Positions 9,033-18,281 are shown, counted from the stretch's first letter. The stretch is DNA of 54,178 bases from Rubrivivax sp. (GCA_021297985.1 JAJTGU010000146.1:1-54178), one strand, 5' to 3'. The notes: generated from the letters alone by a model not told the origin. Numbers and translations are program-made.

Positions 9033-9920
9033 TCAACGCAGCGGGCTCTTCAAGAGCCGCAGGTTGACCAGCGACAGCACCAGCGTGATCGCGAACAGCA
9101 CCACGCCGGCGGCGGCCGCCAGCCCCATCTCGAACTCGACGAACGCGGCTTCGTAGAGATAGAAGACCAGCGTCTTGGTGGCGTCCAGCGGGCCGCCCTG
9201 CGTCATCACGTAGACCTCCTCGAAGACCTTCATCGCGCCGATCGACGACATGACCGCCACCACCGCCATCTGCGGCTTGAGCAGCGGCACGGTGATGTGC
9301 AGCCATTGCCGCCAGCGCGGCACGCCTTCGACATCGGCGACCTCGTACAGATGGCGCGGGATGGCCTGCAGGCCGGCGAGGTAGATGACCATGTAGTAGC
9401 CCAGCCCGCTCCAGACCGTGACCGCCATCACCGCAAACAGGGCGTTGCCCGGATCGGTCAGGAAGGCCACGGGCGAGTCGGTCAGCCCGCTCGCCAGAAG
9501 CAGGTGGTTGAGCAGGCCTTTTTCCTCGTAGACCCACTTCCAGACCAGGCTCGAGACCACCAGCGACGTGATCACCGGCAGGTAGATCGCAGCGCGGAAG
9601 AAGGCCATGCCCGGCAGTGCCTTGTCGACCAGCATCGCCAGGCCCAGTGGCAGCGTCACCAGCAGCGGCACCACCACCGCCAGGTACAGCAGCGTGTTCT
9701 TCAATGCACCCCAGAAGAAGGGGTCTGCCCACAAGGCGAGGTAGTTGTCCAGACCCGCGGCCTGGGCGGGCTGGATCATGTTGAAGTGGGTGAAGCTCAG
9801 CGCCAGCGCCTTCAATGCCGGGTACACCACCACGAGCGCGATCAGTGCACATCCCGGGACCAGGAACAGCACCGGCACCCAGGGCGGTTGCTGGCGCCAG
9901 CGCACAGCGACCGTCTTCAT
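9033..9920 (-). CDS. Carbohydrate ABC transporter permease (MalF-like)
   Basis: MKTVAVRWRQQPPWVPVLFLVPGCALIALVVVYPALKALALSF...; EAA loop YEVADVEGVPRWRQWLHITVPLLKP. Confidence 0.93.
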   Translation of the reverse strand: MKTVAVRWRQQPPWVPVLFLVPGCALIALVVVYPALKALALSFTHFNMIQPAQAAGLDNYLALWADPFFWGALKNTLLYLAVVVPLLVTLPLGLAMLVDKALPGMAFFRAAIYLPVITSLVVSSLVWKWVYEEKGLLNHLLLASGLTDSPVAFLTDPGNALFAVMAVTVWSGLGYYMVIYLAGLQAIPRHLYEVADVEGVPRWRQWLHITVPLLKPQMAVVAVMSSIGAMKVFEEVYVMTQGGPLDATKTLVFYLYEAAFVEFEMGLAAAAGVVLFAITLVLSLVNLRLLKSPLR

Positions 9921-11194
9921 GCCCGGCCCCGGCGGTCGCATCCCAGCAAGGCTTGCCAGGTGGCGGCCACCTCGGCGACCGCCCGGGCGGGCGTCTGCCG
10001 GCCGAGCATCGCCGACTGCAGCCCGCGCAGGTGCGCGATCCGCAGCTTGCTGTAGCGGCGCATCGGAGGCACCGCGACATGCCCGCTGCGCACCTGGGCG
10101 ACCGAGAGGGCCCGCGCGCGGGCGATCAGGGCGTCGCTGCCGGGGGCGGTGAACACGGCATCGTCCAGGCTTGCAGCGCTGGACGGCAGCAGCGGCACGC
10201 GCTTGACGAGCGCCAGCTGGTTGTCCGCGTTGGTGATGTGCGCGGCCAGGCGAAAGGCGCCTTCGGGATCCGGGCTCGCAGCGGGGACCGCCAGGTTCAT
10301 CGCCGCGATGTTGGCCCGCGGGTCGCCGTGGACGCTGGTCCACTGCGGTTGGACCTCGATCTGTGCGTACAGCGCCGGATTCGCCTTGGCGATGTGGGTC
10401 AGGAACTGCATCCCGGTGTTCAGCATCGCGACCTGCCCGGCCGCGAACTGCGCCACGGCCGCGCGGTGGCCCTCGGTCAATGCCGACGGTGGGATCAGGC
10501 GCTCGGCCAGCAGCTGCCGGTACCAGTCGAACACGGCCTCGCCGCGGGCGCCGGCGAACGCCGCAGCACAGCCGTCGTCGCGGAGCAGAGGTCCTGCCAT
10601 CGCCACCATGGCTTCCAGCGGCGCGGACCCGTCCAGCGGGGCAAACCAGGCGTAGCTTCCGGTGCTGTCGCGCAGCGCGCGTGCGGCGGGGATCACGTCT
10701 GCGTAGTCCTGCGGCACGCGCGCCAGACCGGCCCGGGACAGGACGCCGCGGTGGGCCAGCGTCAGCGTCGTGCTCAGGTACCAGGGCAGACCAAACGGCA
10801 CACCGGCAAAGCGGTTGGCGGCCCAGGCCGGCTCGAGGTAGCTGCGCTGTTCGACGGTCGAGATGAACGGCCTTGGATCGCGCAGCGCACCCAGTTCGGC
10901 CAGCCGGGCCGCGAACTGCGGGTTCAGGTTGACGACGTCGGGTGCCGTACCGGCGGCCACCGACGCGAGCACCTTGCGCTCCATCTCGGCCCAGGGCACG
11001 TCGACCCAGCGCACGCGCCAGCGAGGGTGGCGGGCTTCGAAGTCGCGCAGCAGGCCGAGCACGAATTCGTCGTGGAACGGCGACAGCTGCATCGTCCACA
11101 GGACCAGTTCGCGGCGCGGCAAAGCAGGCGCCGACAGCGCCAGCGCCGCCAGCGGGGCGGCTGACGCACGGAGCAGGGTGCGCCGGCGAAGCAT
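9917..11194 (-). CDS. Extracellular sugar-binding protein of ABC transporter (family 1 solute-binding protein)
   Basis: MLRRRTLLRASAAPLAALALSAPALPRRELVLWTMQLSPFHDEFVLGLLRDFEARHPRWRVRWVDVPWAEMERKVLASVAAGTAPDVVNL: export signal plus SBP pattern; ATGA overlap with the permease. Confidence 0.92.
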   Translation of the reverse strand: MLRRRTLLRASAAPLAALALSAPALPRRELVLWTMQLSPFHDEFVLGLLRDFEARHPRWRVRWVDVPWAEMERKVLASVAAGTAPDVVNLNPQFAARLAELGALRDPRPFISTVEQRSYLEPAWAANRFAGVPFGLPWYLSTTLTLAHRGVLSRAGLARVPQDYADVIPAARALRDSTGSYAWFAPLDGSAPLEAMVAMAGPLLRDDGCAAAFAGARGEAVFDWYRQLLAERLIPPSALTEGHRAAVAQFAAGQVAMLNTGMQFLTHIAKANPALYAQIEVQPQWTSVHGDPRANIAAMNLAVPAASPDPEGAFRLAAHITNADNQLALVKRVPLLPSSAASLDDAVFTAPGSDALIARARALSVAQVRSGHVAVPPMRRYSKLRIAHLRGLQSAMLGRQTPARAVAEVAATWQALLGCDRRGRA

Positions 11195-11234
11195 GAGGCA
11201 CTCTACCATGCAGGGCTGGCGAATCAATCCAATT

Positions 11235-11244
11235 GGTATACATT
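11235..11244 (+). promoter_or_regulatory. Candidate GntR/HutC operator (GGTATACATT)
   Basis: In the divergent SBP/gntR intergenic region; the 10-mer GGTATACRTT recurs upstream of the TonB receptor (12870-12879). Confidence 0.5.
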
Positions 11245-11290
11245 CGAGCGCTACCGTGATCTGTCGTCCCGTCACCTCCGTCCCTTGGTT

Positions 11291-12043
11291 GTGAACCCGT
11301 CCCCCGCCCCCATGGACCGCGCCGGCAAGCGCGATCTGCTTCAACGCAACCTGCTGGCCCTGGTGCAGCAGGCTGGCGAGGGCGTTCGCCTGCCACCGGA
11401 GCGCGAACTCGCCACGCAGATGGGCGTCGCCCGGCAGACCTTGCGTCGCGCGCTGGAAGGGCTGGAGAGCGAGGGCCTGCTCGCACGGCGCCAGGGCGCC
11501 GGCACCTTCGTCAACCCGCAGGGGTGGGTCAAGCCGCTGGTGTTGAGGTCGTTTTCGGAGGACATGCGCAGCCGCGGTCTGGTGCCGAGCAGTACCCTGC
11601 TGGGCACCGCAACGCAGCGTGCCGATGCGAAGGTGGCGCTGAAGCTGAAGCTGGCGCCGGGTACGCCCGTGTTCGAGATCCGCCGGCTGCGCCTGGCCAG
11701 CGGCGAGCCGATGGCGATCGAGTGGGCCTGCCTGCCGCAGCACCGCTTGCCTGGTTTCGACCCCAAGGTGCTGGCCACGCAGTCGCTGTACGACGTGCTG
11801 GAGCGCGAGTACGGCATCCAGATCCGCAACGCGGCGCAGGACATCGGCGCCACGGTCGTCACCGAGGAAGAGGCGCAATTGCTGGACGTCGCGCCGTTTT
11901 CGCCCGCACTGCTGGTCGAACGTCAGGTCCTGGCGCTGGACGGCGAGCCCATCGAGTACGGCAAGACGCTGTACCGCGCCGACCGCTACCGCTTCGCCGT
12001 CAACGTCGGCCGTGCCGCGCCGGACGAAGCCGGAAACCGCTGA
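11291..12043 (+). CDS. GntR family (HutC/FarR-type) transcriptional regulator
   Basis: RDLLQRNLLALVQQAGEGVRLPPERELATQMGVARQTLRRALEGLESEGLLARRQGAGTFV (wHTH) plus UTRA effector domain. Start is GTG 11291 or ATG 11312. Confidence 0.92.
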   Translation: MNPSPAPMDRAGKRDLLQRNLLALVQQAGEGVRLPPERELATQMGVARQTLRRALEGLESEGLLARRQGAGTFVNPQGWVKPLVLRSFSEDMRSRGLVPSSTLLGTATQRADAKVALKLKLAPGTPVFEIRRLRLASGEPMAIEWACLPQHRLPGFDPKVLATQSLYDVLEREYGIQIRNAAQDIGATVVTEEEAQLLDVAPFSPALLVERQVLALDGEPIEYGKTLYRADRYRFAVNVGRAAPDEAGNR

Positions 12044-12776
12044 CCCCCTGGGCCTGCGCATGGTGGCGAGCGCGATCCCCTGGCCCGAGTTGCAGCGACG
12101 CCTTCGCGGGGGGCTCGTGGTCTCGGTGCAGCCGGTCGACGGCGGTCCGCTGGACGACGACGGTGTCGTGGTCCGCATGGCCCAGGCGGCAGTCGCCGGT
12201 GGGGCATCGGCCTTGCGTGTCGAAGGCGCGCAGCGTCTGGCCCGGGTCCGGCGCGCCGTGACGGTGCCGCTGATCGGCATCGTCAAGCGCGACCTCGGCG
12301 GCTCGCCGGTCCGCATCACGCCGTTCGCGGCTGATGTGGCGGCGCTGGCCGAGGCCGGCGCCGACATCGTGGCGATGGACGTGACCGCCAGGCCGCGGCC
12401 CGAGCCGGTCGCGGCGCTGCTGGCTGCGGCCATCGCGAGCGGTTGCACGGCGATGGCCGATGCCAGCAATGAAGCCGACGCACGGGCCGCGGCGGGGATG
12501 GGCTTCGCGATCGTGGGCAGCACGTTGTCGGGCTACACCTCGGCCGCTGACCCGGCGGTGCCGGGTGCGCCGGATCTTGACCTCGTGCGGCGGCTGGCCG
12601 ACCTGGGCCTGTGCGTGATGGCCGAAGGGCGTTACGACACGCCGGAGCGCGCCGCGGCGGCCATTGCCGCAGGCGCCTGGGCGGTGACGGTGGGGTCGGC
12701 GCTCACGCGGCTTGAAGTGGCCACCGGCTGGTTTGCCGATGCGGTTGCGGGTGCACGCCAGCCGTTGTCGGCTTGA
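12012..12776 (+). CDS. nanE: Putative N-acetylmannosamine-6-phosphate 2-epimerase
   Basis: GLVVSVQPVDGGPLDD...ALRVEGAQRLARVRRAVTVPLIGIVKRDLGGSPVRITPF...GADIVAMDVTARPRP...GFAIVGSTLSGYT...VMAEGRYDTPERAAAAIAAGAWAVTVGSALTR: NanE motifs. Confidence 0.92.
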   Translation: MPRRTKPETADPLGLRMVASAIPWPELQRRLRGGLVVSVQPVDGGPLDDDGVVVRMAQAAVAGGASALRVEGAQRLARVRRAVTVPLIGIVKRDLGGSPVRITPFAADVAALAEAGADIVAMDVTARPRPEPVAALLAAAIASGCTAMADASNEADARAAAGMGFAIVGSTLSGYTSAADPAVPGAPDLDLVRRLADLGLCVMAEGRYDTPERAAAAIAAGAWAVTVGSALTRLEVATGWFADAVAGARQPLSA

Positions 12777-12869
12777 GCCCCCCAGCCGTCCGGCTGCGGG
12801 AAAACGATAGGTGTCTGTCAGATTGGCACGGCGGACAGCGGTCATTCGCTGCCATAAACTGTGCCAAAA

Positions 12870-12879
12870 GGTATACGTT
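12870..12879 (+). promoter_or_regulatory. Candidate GntR/HutC operator (GGTATACGTT) upstream of the TonB receptor
   Basis: Near-palindrome AAAAGGTATACGTTTT about 30 bp upstream of the receptor ATG; shares GGTATACRTT with 11235-11244. Confidence 0.5.
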
Positions 12880-12909
12880 TTGACCCATGCTTTCAGGAGA
12901 CAGCAGACC

Positions 12910-15855
12910 ATGAGCTCTCGCGTCCACACGCCATCCGTCTTGTCGCCCGTAGCCGGAGCCTGCGCCGTGCTGCTGTTCGGGCTGGTGTCATCCGCCCAGG
13001 CGCAGACCACGGCCCAGCAGGCCGGCCGAGCCGCCGCCGATGCCGCCCCGGTCCAGACCATCGAGATCTCGGGCATCCGCGCCTCGATCCAGGCCAGCAT
13101 CACCGCCAAGCGAAACGCTGCGACCAACGTCGAGGTCCTCACCGCCGAGGACGTGGGCAAGATGCCGGACAAGAACATCGCCGACTCGCTGTCGCGCCTC
13201 CCCGGCGTGAACGTGCAGTTCGGCGGCGCATTGGCGATGGACGAGGCCGAGCGCGTGGCCATCCGCGGCACGAGCCCGAACCTGAACCTCGTCACGCTCA
13301 ATGGCCATGCACTGGCCTCCGGCGACTGGCACGTCGGCGACCAAGGCTCGTCGGGCCGCAGCGTCGGCTTCGGCCTGATGCCCAGCCAGCTGATCGGCCG
13401 CGCGGTGGTCTACAAGACCGGTCAGGCCGACATCACCGAAGGCGGCATTGCCGGCACGGTCGACATCCAGACGCGCAAGCCGCTGGACTTCCGCAAGAGG
13501 CTCACGGGCGAGATCGCCATCGGCGCCGTCTATGCCGACTTGCCCAAGACGACCGACCCCCAGTTGTCGGGGCTGGTGGGGTTCAAGAACGACGCCGGAA
13601 CCTTTGGCGTGCTGGTTCAGGCCTTCAGCGAGAAGCGCCACCTGCGCCGCGACGGCCAGGAGACCTTCGGCTTCAACGTCATCAGCGCGGCGACCGCGCT
13701 CACCGCCTCGGGCGGCGGCACCGCGGCCAACCCGGTGAACCGTGAGCTGCGCGACCAGCTCGTCAACAAGCGCCTGCCGGGCAGCCTGAACTCGGCGCTG
13801 TTCGAAGGCGTGCGCGAGCGCACCGGCGGCTACATCGGCGTGCAGTTCAAGCCCACGCGCGACCTCGACCTGAACTTCAGCGCGTTCCGCGTCACGCTTG
13901 ACGCCGACAACTACAACAGCTCGGGCTTCGCATTGCCCAACGCGCTGATCACCAACGGCTGGATCGTCAGCAACGCCCAGTTCCAGGGCGACGTGATGAC
14001 CGCGGCCACGTTCTCGCGGCCCGCGAATGCGAGCCCGAACCAGCGTGTGATCGGCTTCCAGTTCGACAACAACGTGCGCCAGGGTGCGCAGTCGCTGTCG
14101 TCGTTCTACGACTTCGACTTCAAGTGGAACCTCGGCGACAAGCTCGTGTTCGATGGCCGCATCGGCTACACCGAGGGCAACGGCGTCACCAACTCGCAGC
14201 CCAGCCTGACGTTCGGGATCGTGAACCCGAACATGTCCTACAACATCAACACCACGCGGCCCACCGACTACCGGCTCACCGACTCCGTCACCGGCCAGCC
14301 GATCGCGATGGGTCAGCTGTCGAGCTACAACCAGATGAGCAACACCGGCGCCAAGCTGGTGTCCAAGGACGACGAAAGCTACGTCCACCTGAACGGTACC
14401 TGGAAGATCGACGGCGAGCTGTTCTCCAAGCTGAAGTTCGGCGTGCGCACCGCCAAGCACAACCGCACGCTGGACAACACCAGCCCACGCTGGAACGCCC
14501 AGGACGGAGCAAACGGCCTGCCAGTGAGTCCGTCGCCTTTCCTGTCGGTCACGGGTGGCCTGCTCGTCAACTTCCAGAATCTGCCGGTCTACCCGGGCAC
14601 GACGCCACCGACGATCCAGCCCATCGTGCCCAACGGACAGGTGCCGGTGCCGGCGACCCGCTACCCGTCCAACTGGGGCAGCGGCATCGACGCCACGTTC
14701 CCGCGCGACCTGTTCCGCTTCGACGCGTCCCAGATCCAGGCCTTCGCCAACCAGTACGTCAACTGGGACCCGGTCCGCAACAAGACCTGGGGCAGCTCGT
14801 ACATCGTCGACGAGACCAACAACGCCGGCTACATGATGCTGGAGTTCGACAAGGACGCGTTCAGCGGCAACGTCGGCCTGCGCGTCGCACAGACCAAGGT
14901 CACGTCGACCTCGTACCAGAACCTCAATGCGGCCGGTCCGAATGGTGCGCCGGTGGTGTGCCCGAACCTGCTGCAGCCTTGCGCCGCAGCGCCGAACGCC
15001 ATCACCACTTCGGTGATCGGGGTCTTCCTGCCGCAGGTCGTCGAGACCACGCACACCGCGCTGCTGCCGAGCCTGAACCTGCGCTACGAGCTGGCCCGAG
15101 GCGTGATCGCCCGCGGCAGCATCAGCCGAACCCTCGGCCGGCCGAACTACAACGAGCTGGCCGCGGCGATCTCGGTGAACAACACGCTGCTGACCGGCAG
15201 CGGCGGGAACCCGCTGCTCAAGCCGATCCTGTCGACCAATGTCGACGCCTCGGTGGCCTGGTACTTCGCGCCGCGTGCGTACTTCCAGGTCAGCGCCTTC
15301 GCCCAGGACATCGAGAACTACGTCAAGGCCGGCACTTCGCAGGTGCCGCTGTTCAACACCTCGACGAATACGACCTCGATCTACACGATCACGTCGCGCA
15401 TCGGCGTCGACGCCACGCTCAGCGGCATGGAGGCGGCGCTCGAGCTGCCACTGGGCAGCGGCTTCGGCATCAACACCAACCTGACGCTGGTCGAGGGAAG
15501 GGACCAGGATGGCGCGGACCTGCTGGGTACGTCGCGCGTGACCTACAACGTGCAGGGCTGGTTCGAGAGCGAGCGCTTCGGTGCGCGCCTGGCCTGGACG
15601 CGACGCAGCGACTATGCGATCGGCTTCGTCGGCAACGGCACCAACACGCCGGGCAACGGCGTGCACAAGTACAAGGGCAACGGCAGCCTGTCGGCGTCGC
15701 TCCAGTACCGCATCACCAAGAACATCAGCGTCACGCTGGACGGCAACAACCTGCTCAATCCGGTGCGCAGCACCTACTTCATCACCGACAACGCACCAGG
15801 CTACTGGCACGAGAGCGGGCGCCAGTTCTTCCTGAACCTGCGTGCCAAGTTCTGA
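12910..15855 (+). CDS. TonB-dependent receptor (TIGR01782/Caulobacter-type)
   Basis: Signal peptide MSSRVHTPSVLSPVAGACAVLLFGLVSSAQA; plug domain IRASIQASITAKRNAATNVEVLTAEDVGKMPDKNIADSLSRLPGVNVQ; C-terminal ...GRQFFLNLRAKF ending in Phe. Confidence 0.95.
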   Translation: MSSRVHTPSVLSPVAGACAVLLFGLVSSAQAQTTAQQAGRAAADAAPVQTIEISGIRASIQASITAKRNAATNVEVLTAEDVGKMPDKNIADSLSRLPGVNVQFGGALAMDEAERVAIRGTSPNLNLVTLNGHALASGDWHVGDQGSSGRSVGFGLMPSQLIGRAVVYKTGQADITEGGIAGTVDIQTRKPLDFRKRLTGEIAIGAVYADLPKTTDPQLSGLVGFKNDAGTFGVLVQAFSEKRHLRRDGQETFGFNVISAATALTASGGGTAANPVNRELRDQLVNKRLPGSLNSALFEGVRERTGGYIGVQFKPTRDLDLNFSAFRVTLDADNYNSSGFALPNALITNGWIVSNAQFQGDVMTAATFSRPANASPNQRVIGFQFDNNVRQGAQSLSSFYDFDFKWNLGDKLVFDGRIGYTEGNGVTNSQPSLTFGIVNPNMSYNINTTRPTDYRLTDSVTGQPIAMGQLSSYNQMSNTGAKLVSKDDESYVHLNGTWKIDGELFSKLKFGVRTAKHNRTLDNTSPRWNAQDGANGLPVSPSPFLSVTGGLLVNFQNLPVYPGTTPPTIQPIVPNGQVPVPATRYPSNWGSGIDATFPRDLFRFDASQIQAFANQYVNWDPVRNKTWGSSYIVDETNNAGYMMLEFDKDAFSGNVGLRVAQTKVTSTSYQNLNAAGPNGAPVVCPNLLQPCAAAPNAITTSVIGVFLPQVVETTHTALLPSLNLRYELARGVIARGSISRTLGRPNYNELAAAISVNNTLLTGSGGNPLLKPILSTNVDASVAWYFAPRAYFQVSAFAQDIENYVKAGTSQVPLFNTSTNTTSIYTITSRIGVDATLSGMEAALELPLGSGFGINTNLTLVEGRDQDGADLLGTSRVTYNVQGWFESERFGARLAWTRRSDYAIGFVGNGTNTPGNGVHKYKGNGSLSASLQYRITKNISVTLDGNNLLNPVRSTYFITDNAPGYWHESGRQFFLNLRAKF

Positions 15856-17098
15856 CCCCGGGCCCCGACGCGACCTCCGTGGCCGCCGCGACCTGCTGCA
15901 GGCAGGGGCGGCGGCCTTTGCCTTGGGTGCGTGGCCATCAGACCCCTTGCGGGCTCAGCCCGCGACCGCCGCGACCGCGTTGGCCGAAGTCCGCGCCACC
16001 TGGCTGACGACCACCGCCAACCGTGCGCTGGCGACTCCGGCCGATACCGAGGCGACGATGGCCGCGCTGGCCGACATCGGGCTCAACACGGTGTACGTCG
16101 AGTGCTGGAAGAACGGCTACACGCAGTACCCCAGCGACGTGCTGGCGCGCACGATCGGCCATCGCCAGCGGCCTGGCAGCGCCTTGCAAGACCCTTCGGA
16201 CAAGGCCGGAGCGCCCGCCCGCGACCTGCTTGGAGAGACCCTGGCTGCGGCGCGCCGGCACGGCCTGCACCACGTGGCCTGGTTCGAATACGGATTCATG
16301 GCTGCGCATGGCGCGACGCACAACCACCTGCGGCGCCTGAAGCCGCACTGGCTGTCGCGCGACATCCGCGGCGGCGAGGTCGCGCCCAACGGCTTCGTCT
16401 GGATGAACCCGCTGCACCCCGAGGCGCGGGCATTCCTGCTCGATCTGACGCTCGAGGCGATCGGCCGCTACGGCTTCGATGGCGTGCAGTTCGACGACCG
16501 CATCGTCTGGCCCTATGTGACCATGGGCTACGACGATCACACGCGAAGCGTCTACGCCGCCGAACACGGTGGCCGCCAGCCGCCGGAGAACGCTCGCGAT
16601 CCGGCCTGGATGCGCTGGCGTGCCGACAAGCTCAACGCGCTGGCGGCGGAGTTCTGCGCCGCGCTGCGCGCTGCCCGACCGGGGTTGATGGTGTCGCTCA
16701 GTCCGGCGGTCTACCCCTGGAGCTGGGAGCACTACCTGCTGGAATGGCCGCAGTGGGCACGCTGGCCCGAGACGCGGCGCTGGCACGAATTCGTGCCCCA
16801 GGCCTACCGCACGAGTTACGCGGCATTCGAATCGACCTGGCTCGAGCAGACCGAGGCCCTGCGCGCCACTGGGGCCTACCGGCCGCAGGAGCTGGTGGCC
16901 GGCATCCGGCTCGAAGGCGAAGGCCCCGAGTCGGACTGGGATCAGCTGCGTCGCTCGATCGAACTCGTGCGCCGCCTCGGCCAGGGTGGGCATTCGCTGT
17001 GGTTCAGCAAGGGCGTGCTCGGCACCCATGCTGCGGCGCTGAAGGCCTTCTATGGCGGCCGGGTCGCGTCGCCGCGCTTCCCGGCGACGCCGCGCTGA
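15842..17098 (+). CDS. Family 10 glycosylhydrolase (GHL10-like), exported
   Basis: RRDLRGRRDLLQAGAAAFALGAWP (Tat-like signal); EVRATWLTTTANRALATPADTEATMAALADIGLNTVYVECWKNGYTQYPSDVL; GFDGVQFDDRIVWPY. GTG start overlapping the receptor stop by 14 nt. Confidence 0.85.
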   Translation: MPSSDPGPRRDLRGRRDLLQAGAAAFALGAWPSDPLRAQPATAATALAEVRATWLTTTANRALATPADTEATMAALADIGLNTVYVECWKNGYTQYPSDVLARTIGHRQRPGSALQDPSDKAGAPARDLLGETLAAARRHGLHHVAWFEYGFMAAHGATHNHLRRLKPHWLSRDIRGGEVAPNGFVWMNPLHPEARAFLLDLTLEAIGRYGFDGVQFDDRIVWPYVTMGYDDHTRSVYAAEHGGRQPPENARDPAWMRWRADKLNALAAEFCAALRAARPGLMVSLSPAVYPWSWEHYLLEWPQWARWPETRRWHEFVPQAYRTSYAAFESTWLEQTEALRATGAYRPQELVAGIRLEGEGPESDWDQLRRSIELVRRLGQGGHSLWFSKGVLGTHAAALKAFYGGRVASPRFPATPR

Positions 17099-17117
17099 CA
17101 GGCGCCGGATCCCTTTC

Positions 17118-18050
17118 ATGCGCGCCAAGCACGGGGGCGTCGGCCTGGGCCTGGATGCCGGTGGCACGCAGACCCGCTGGGCGCTTGCCGACGCCGCCGG
17201 CCGCACGCTGGCCCGAGGCAGCGTGACGGGCTTCAGCGGCCAGCAGGCGCTGACGGCAGCCGGACGGCGTCAACTCGATGCGGTGTTCCGGGATCTCCGC
17301 GAGGCCCTGGTCGCGACCCATGCCTCGTCGCCCCTGGCGTTGTGCGCGGGCGTCAGCGGCTACGACCGCAGTGCCGGCGACACCATGCCCCGCCTGCTCG
17401 CGGCGGGTCTCGGCCTGCCACCGCAGGCGGTGCAGTGCTTCAACGATGTCGAACTCGCCTGTCGGCTCGAGTTCGCCACGGGTACCGGGGGCATGGTCTA
17501 CGCGGGCACCGGATCGATTGCCTGGGCCGTCGATGCCGACGGTGCAGCCCATCACGTCGGGGGCCGTGGCGGGCTGATCGGCGACGAAGGCAGTGGCTAC
17601 TGGATCGCCAAGCGCGCACTGGCCGAGCTGTGGCGGCGCGAGGACGACGCGCCTGGCAGCGCCGTCCTGTCCGTGCTCGGCGCTCAGGTGTTTGCGGCCG
17701 TCGGTGGGCCGCAGTGGGATCAGACCCGCCGGGCATTGGCCGCCAAGGACCGCGGCGAGCTGGGTCAGCTCGCGTTGGCCGTGGCCCATGCGGCCGAGGC
17801 CGGCGACGCCTTTGCGCTGTCTTTGCTGAACCAGGCGGGTGACGAGCTGGCGCGTCTGGCCCTGCTGCTGATACGCCGCCATGGCGCGAGACGCATCGCG
17901 CTGGCCGGCCGCGTGTTTGATCTGCATGGCGCCGTGCTGTCGCGTCTGGCCGCTGCGCTGCCGGCCGAAGCGAGTGTCTTCCGCAGCGCGCTGGACGTGG
18001 CGCCCGCAGCAGCCCGGGCCGCTGCCGCTTCAGTGCGTCTGCCGGTCTGA
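17118..18050 (+). CDS. BadF/BadG/BcrA/BcrD-type ATPase, probable N-acetyl-hexosamine kinase
   Basis: MRAKHGGVGLGLDAGGTQTRWALADAAGRTLARG...LCAGVSGYDRSAGD...GGMVYAGTGSIAWAVDADGAAHHVGGRGGLIGDEGSGYWIAKRAL. Confidence 0.88.
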   Translation: MRAKHGGVGLGLDAGGTQTRWALADAAGRTLARGSVTGFSGQQALTAAGRRQLDAVFRDLREALVATHASSPLALCAGVSGYDRSAGDTMPRLLAAGLGLPPQAVQCFNDVELACRLEFATGTGGMVYAGTGSIAWAVDADGAAHHVGGRGGLIGDEGSGYWIAKRALAELWRREDDAPGSAVLSVLGAQVFAAVGGPQWDQTRRALAAKDRGELGQLALAVAHAAEAGDAFALSLLNQAGDELARLALLLIRRHGARRIALAGRVFDLHGAVLSRLAAALPAEASVFRSALDVAPAAARAAAASVRLPV

Positions 18051-18272
18051 GTCCGGCGGGGCGTCCGAGCTGGGTTCGGGCGCTTCCGACGCCACACGGT
18101 AGCTCTCGCTGGCCCAGGCCCCGAGGTCCAGCGTGCGGCAGCGCTGGCTGCAGAACGGCCGCCAGCGGTTGTCCGGGTGGAACAGCGACGGCCCCTTGCA
18201 GGCCGGGCAGGTCACGGTGCGGGCGCTGCGGGGGGAGTCGCTCGTCACAAAGGCCACGCAGGTCTTTGCCAA
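18030..18272 (-). CDS. yacG: DNA gyrase inhibitor YacG
   Basis: VTCPACKGPSLFHPDNRWRPFCSQRCRTLDLGAWASESYRV: zinc-binding CPxC...CSxRC YacG motif. Start could be internal. Confidence 0.92.
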   Translation of the reverse strand: MAKTCVAFVTSDSPRSARTVTCPACKGPSLFHPDNRWRPFCSQRCRTLDLGAWASESYRVASEAPEPSSDAPPDSDRQTH

Positions 18273-18281
18273 CGCTGCCGG

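Noticed and set aside
9921-12523. 868-aa ORF extending upstream of the solute-binding protein
   Set aside because: Upstream portion is antisense to gntR and nanE; signal peptide marks the real start near 11194.
12988-15810. 940-aa minus-strand ORF opposite the TonB receptor
   Set aside because: Low-complexity V/R/A/Q-rich translation without domains; GC-skewed shadow of a real receptor gene.
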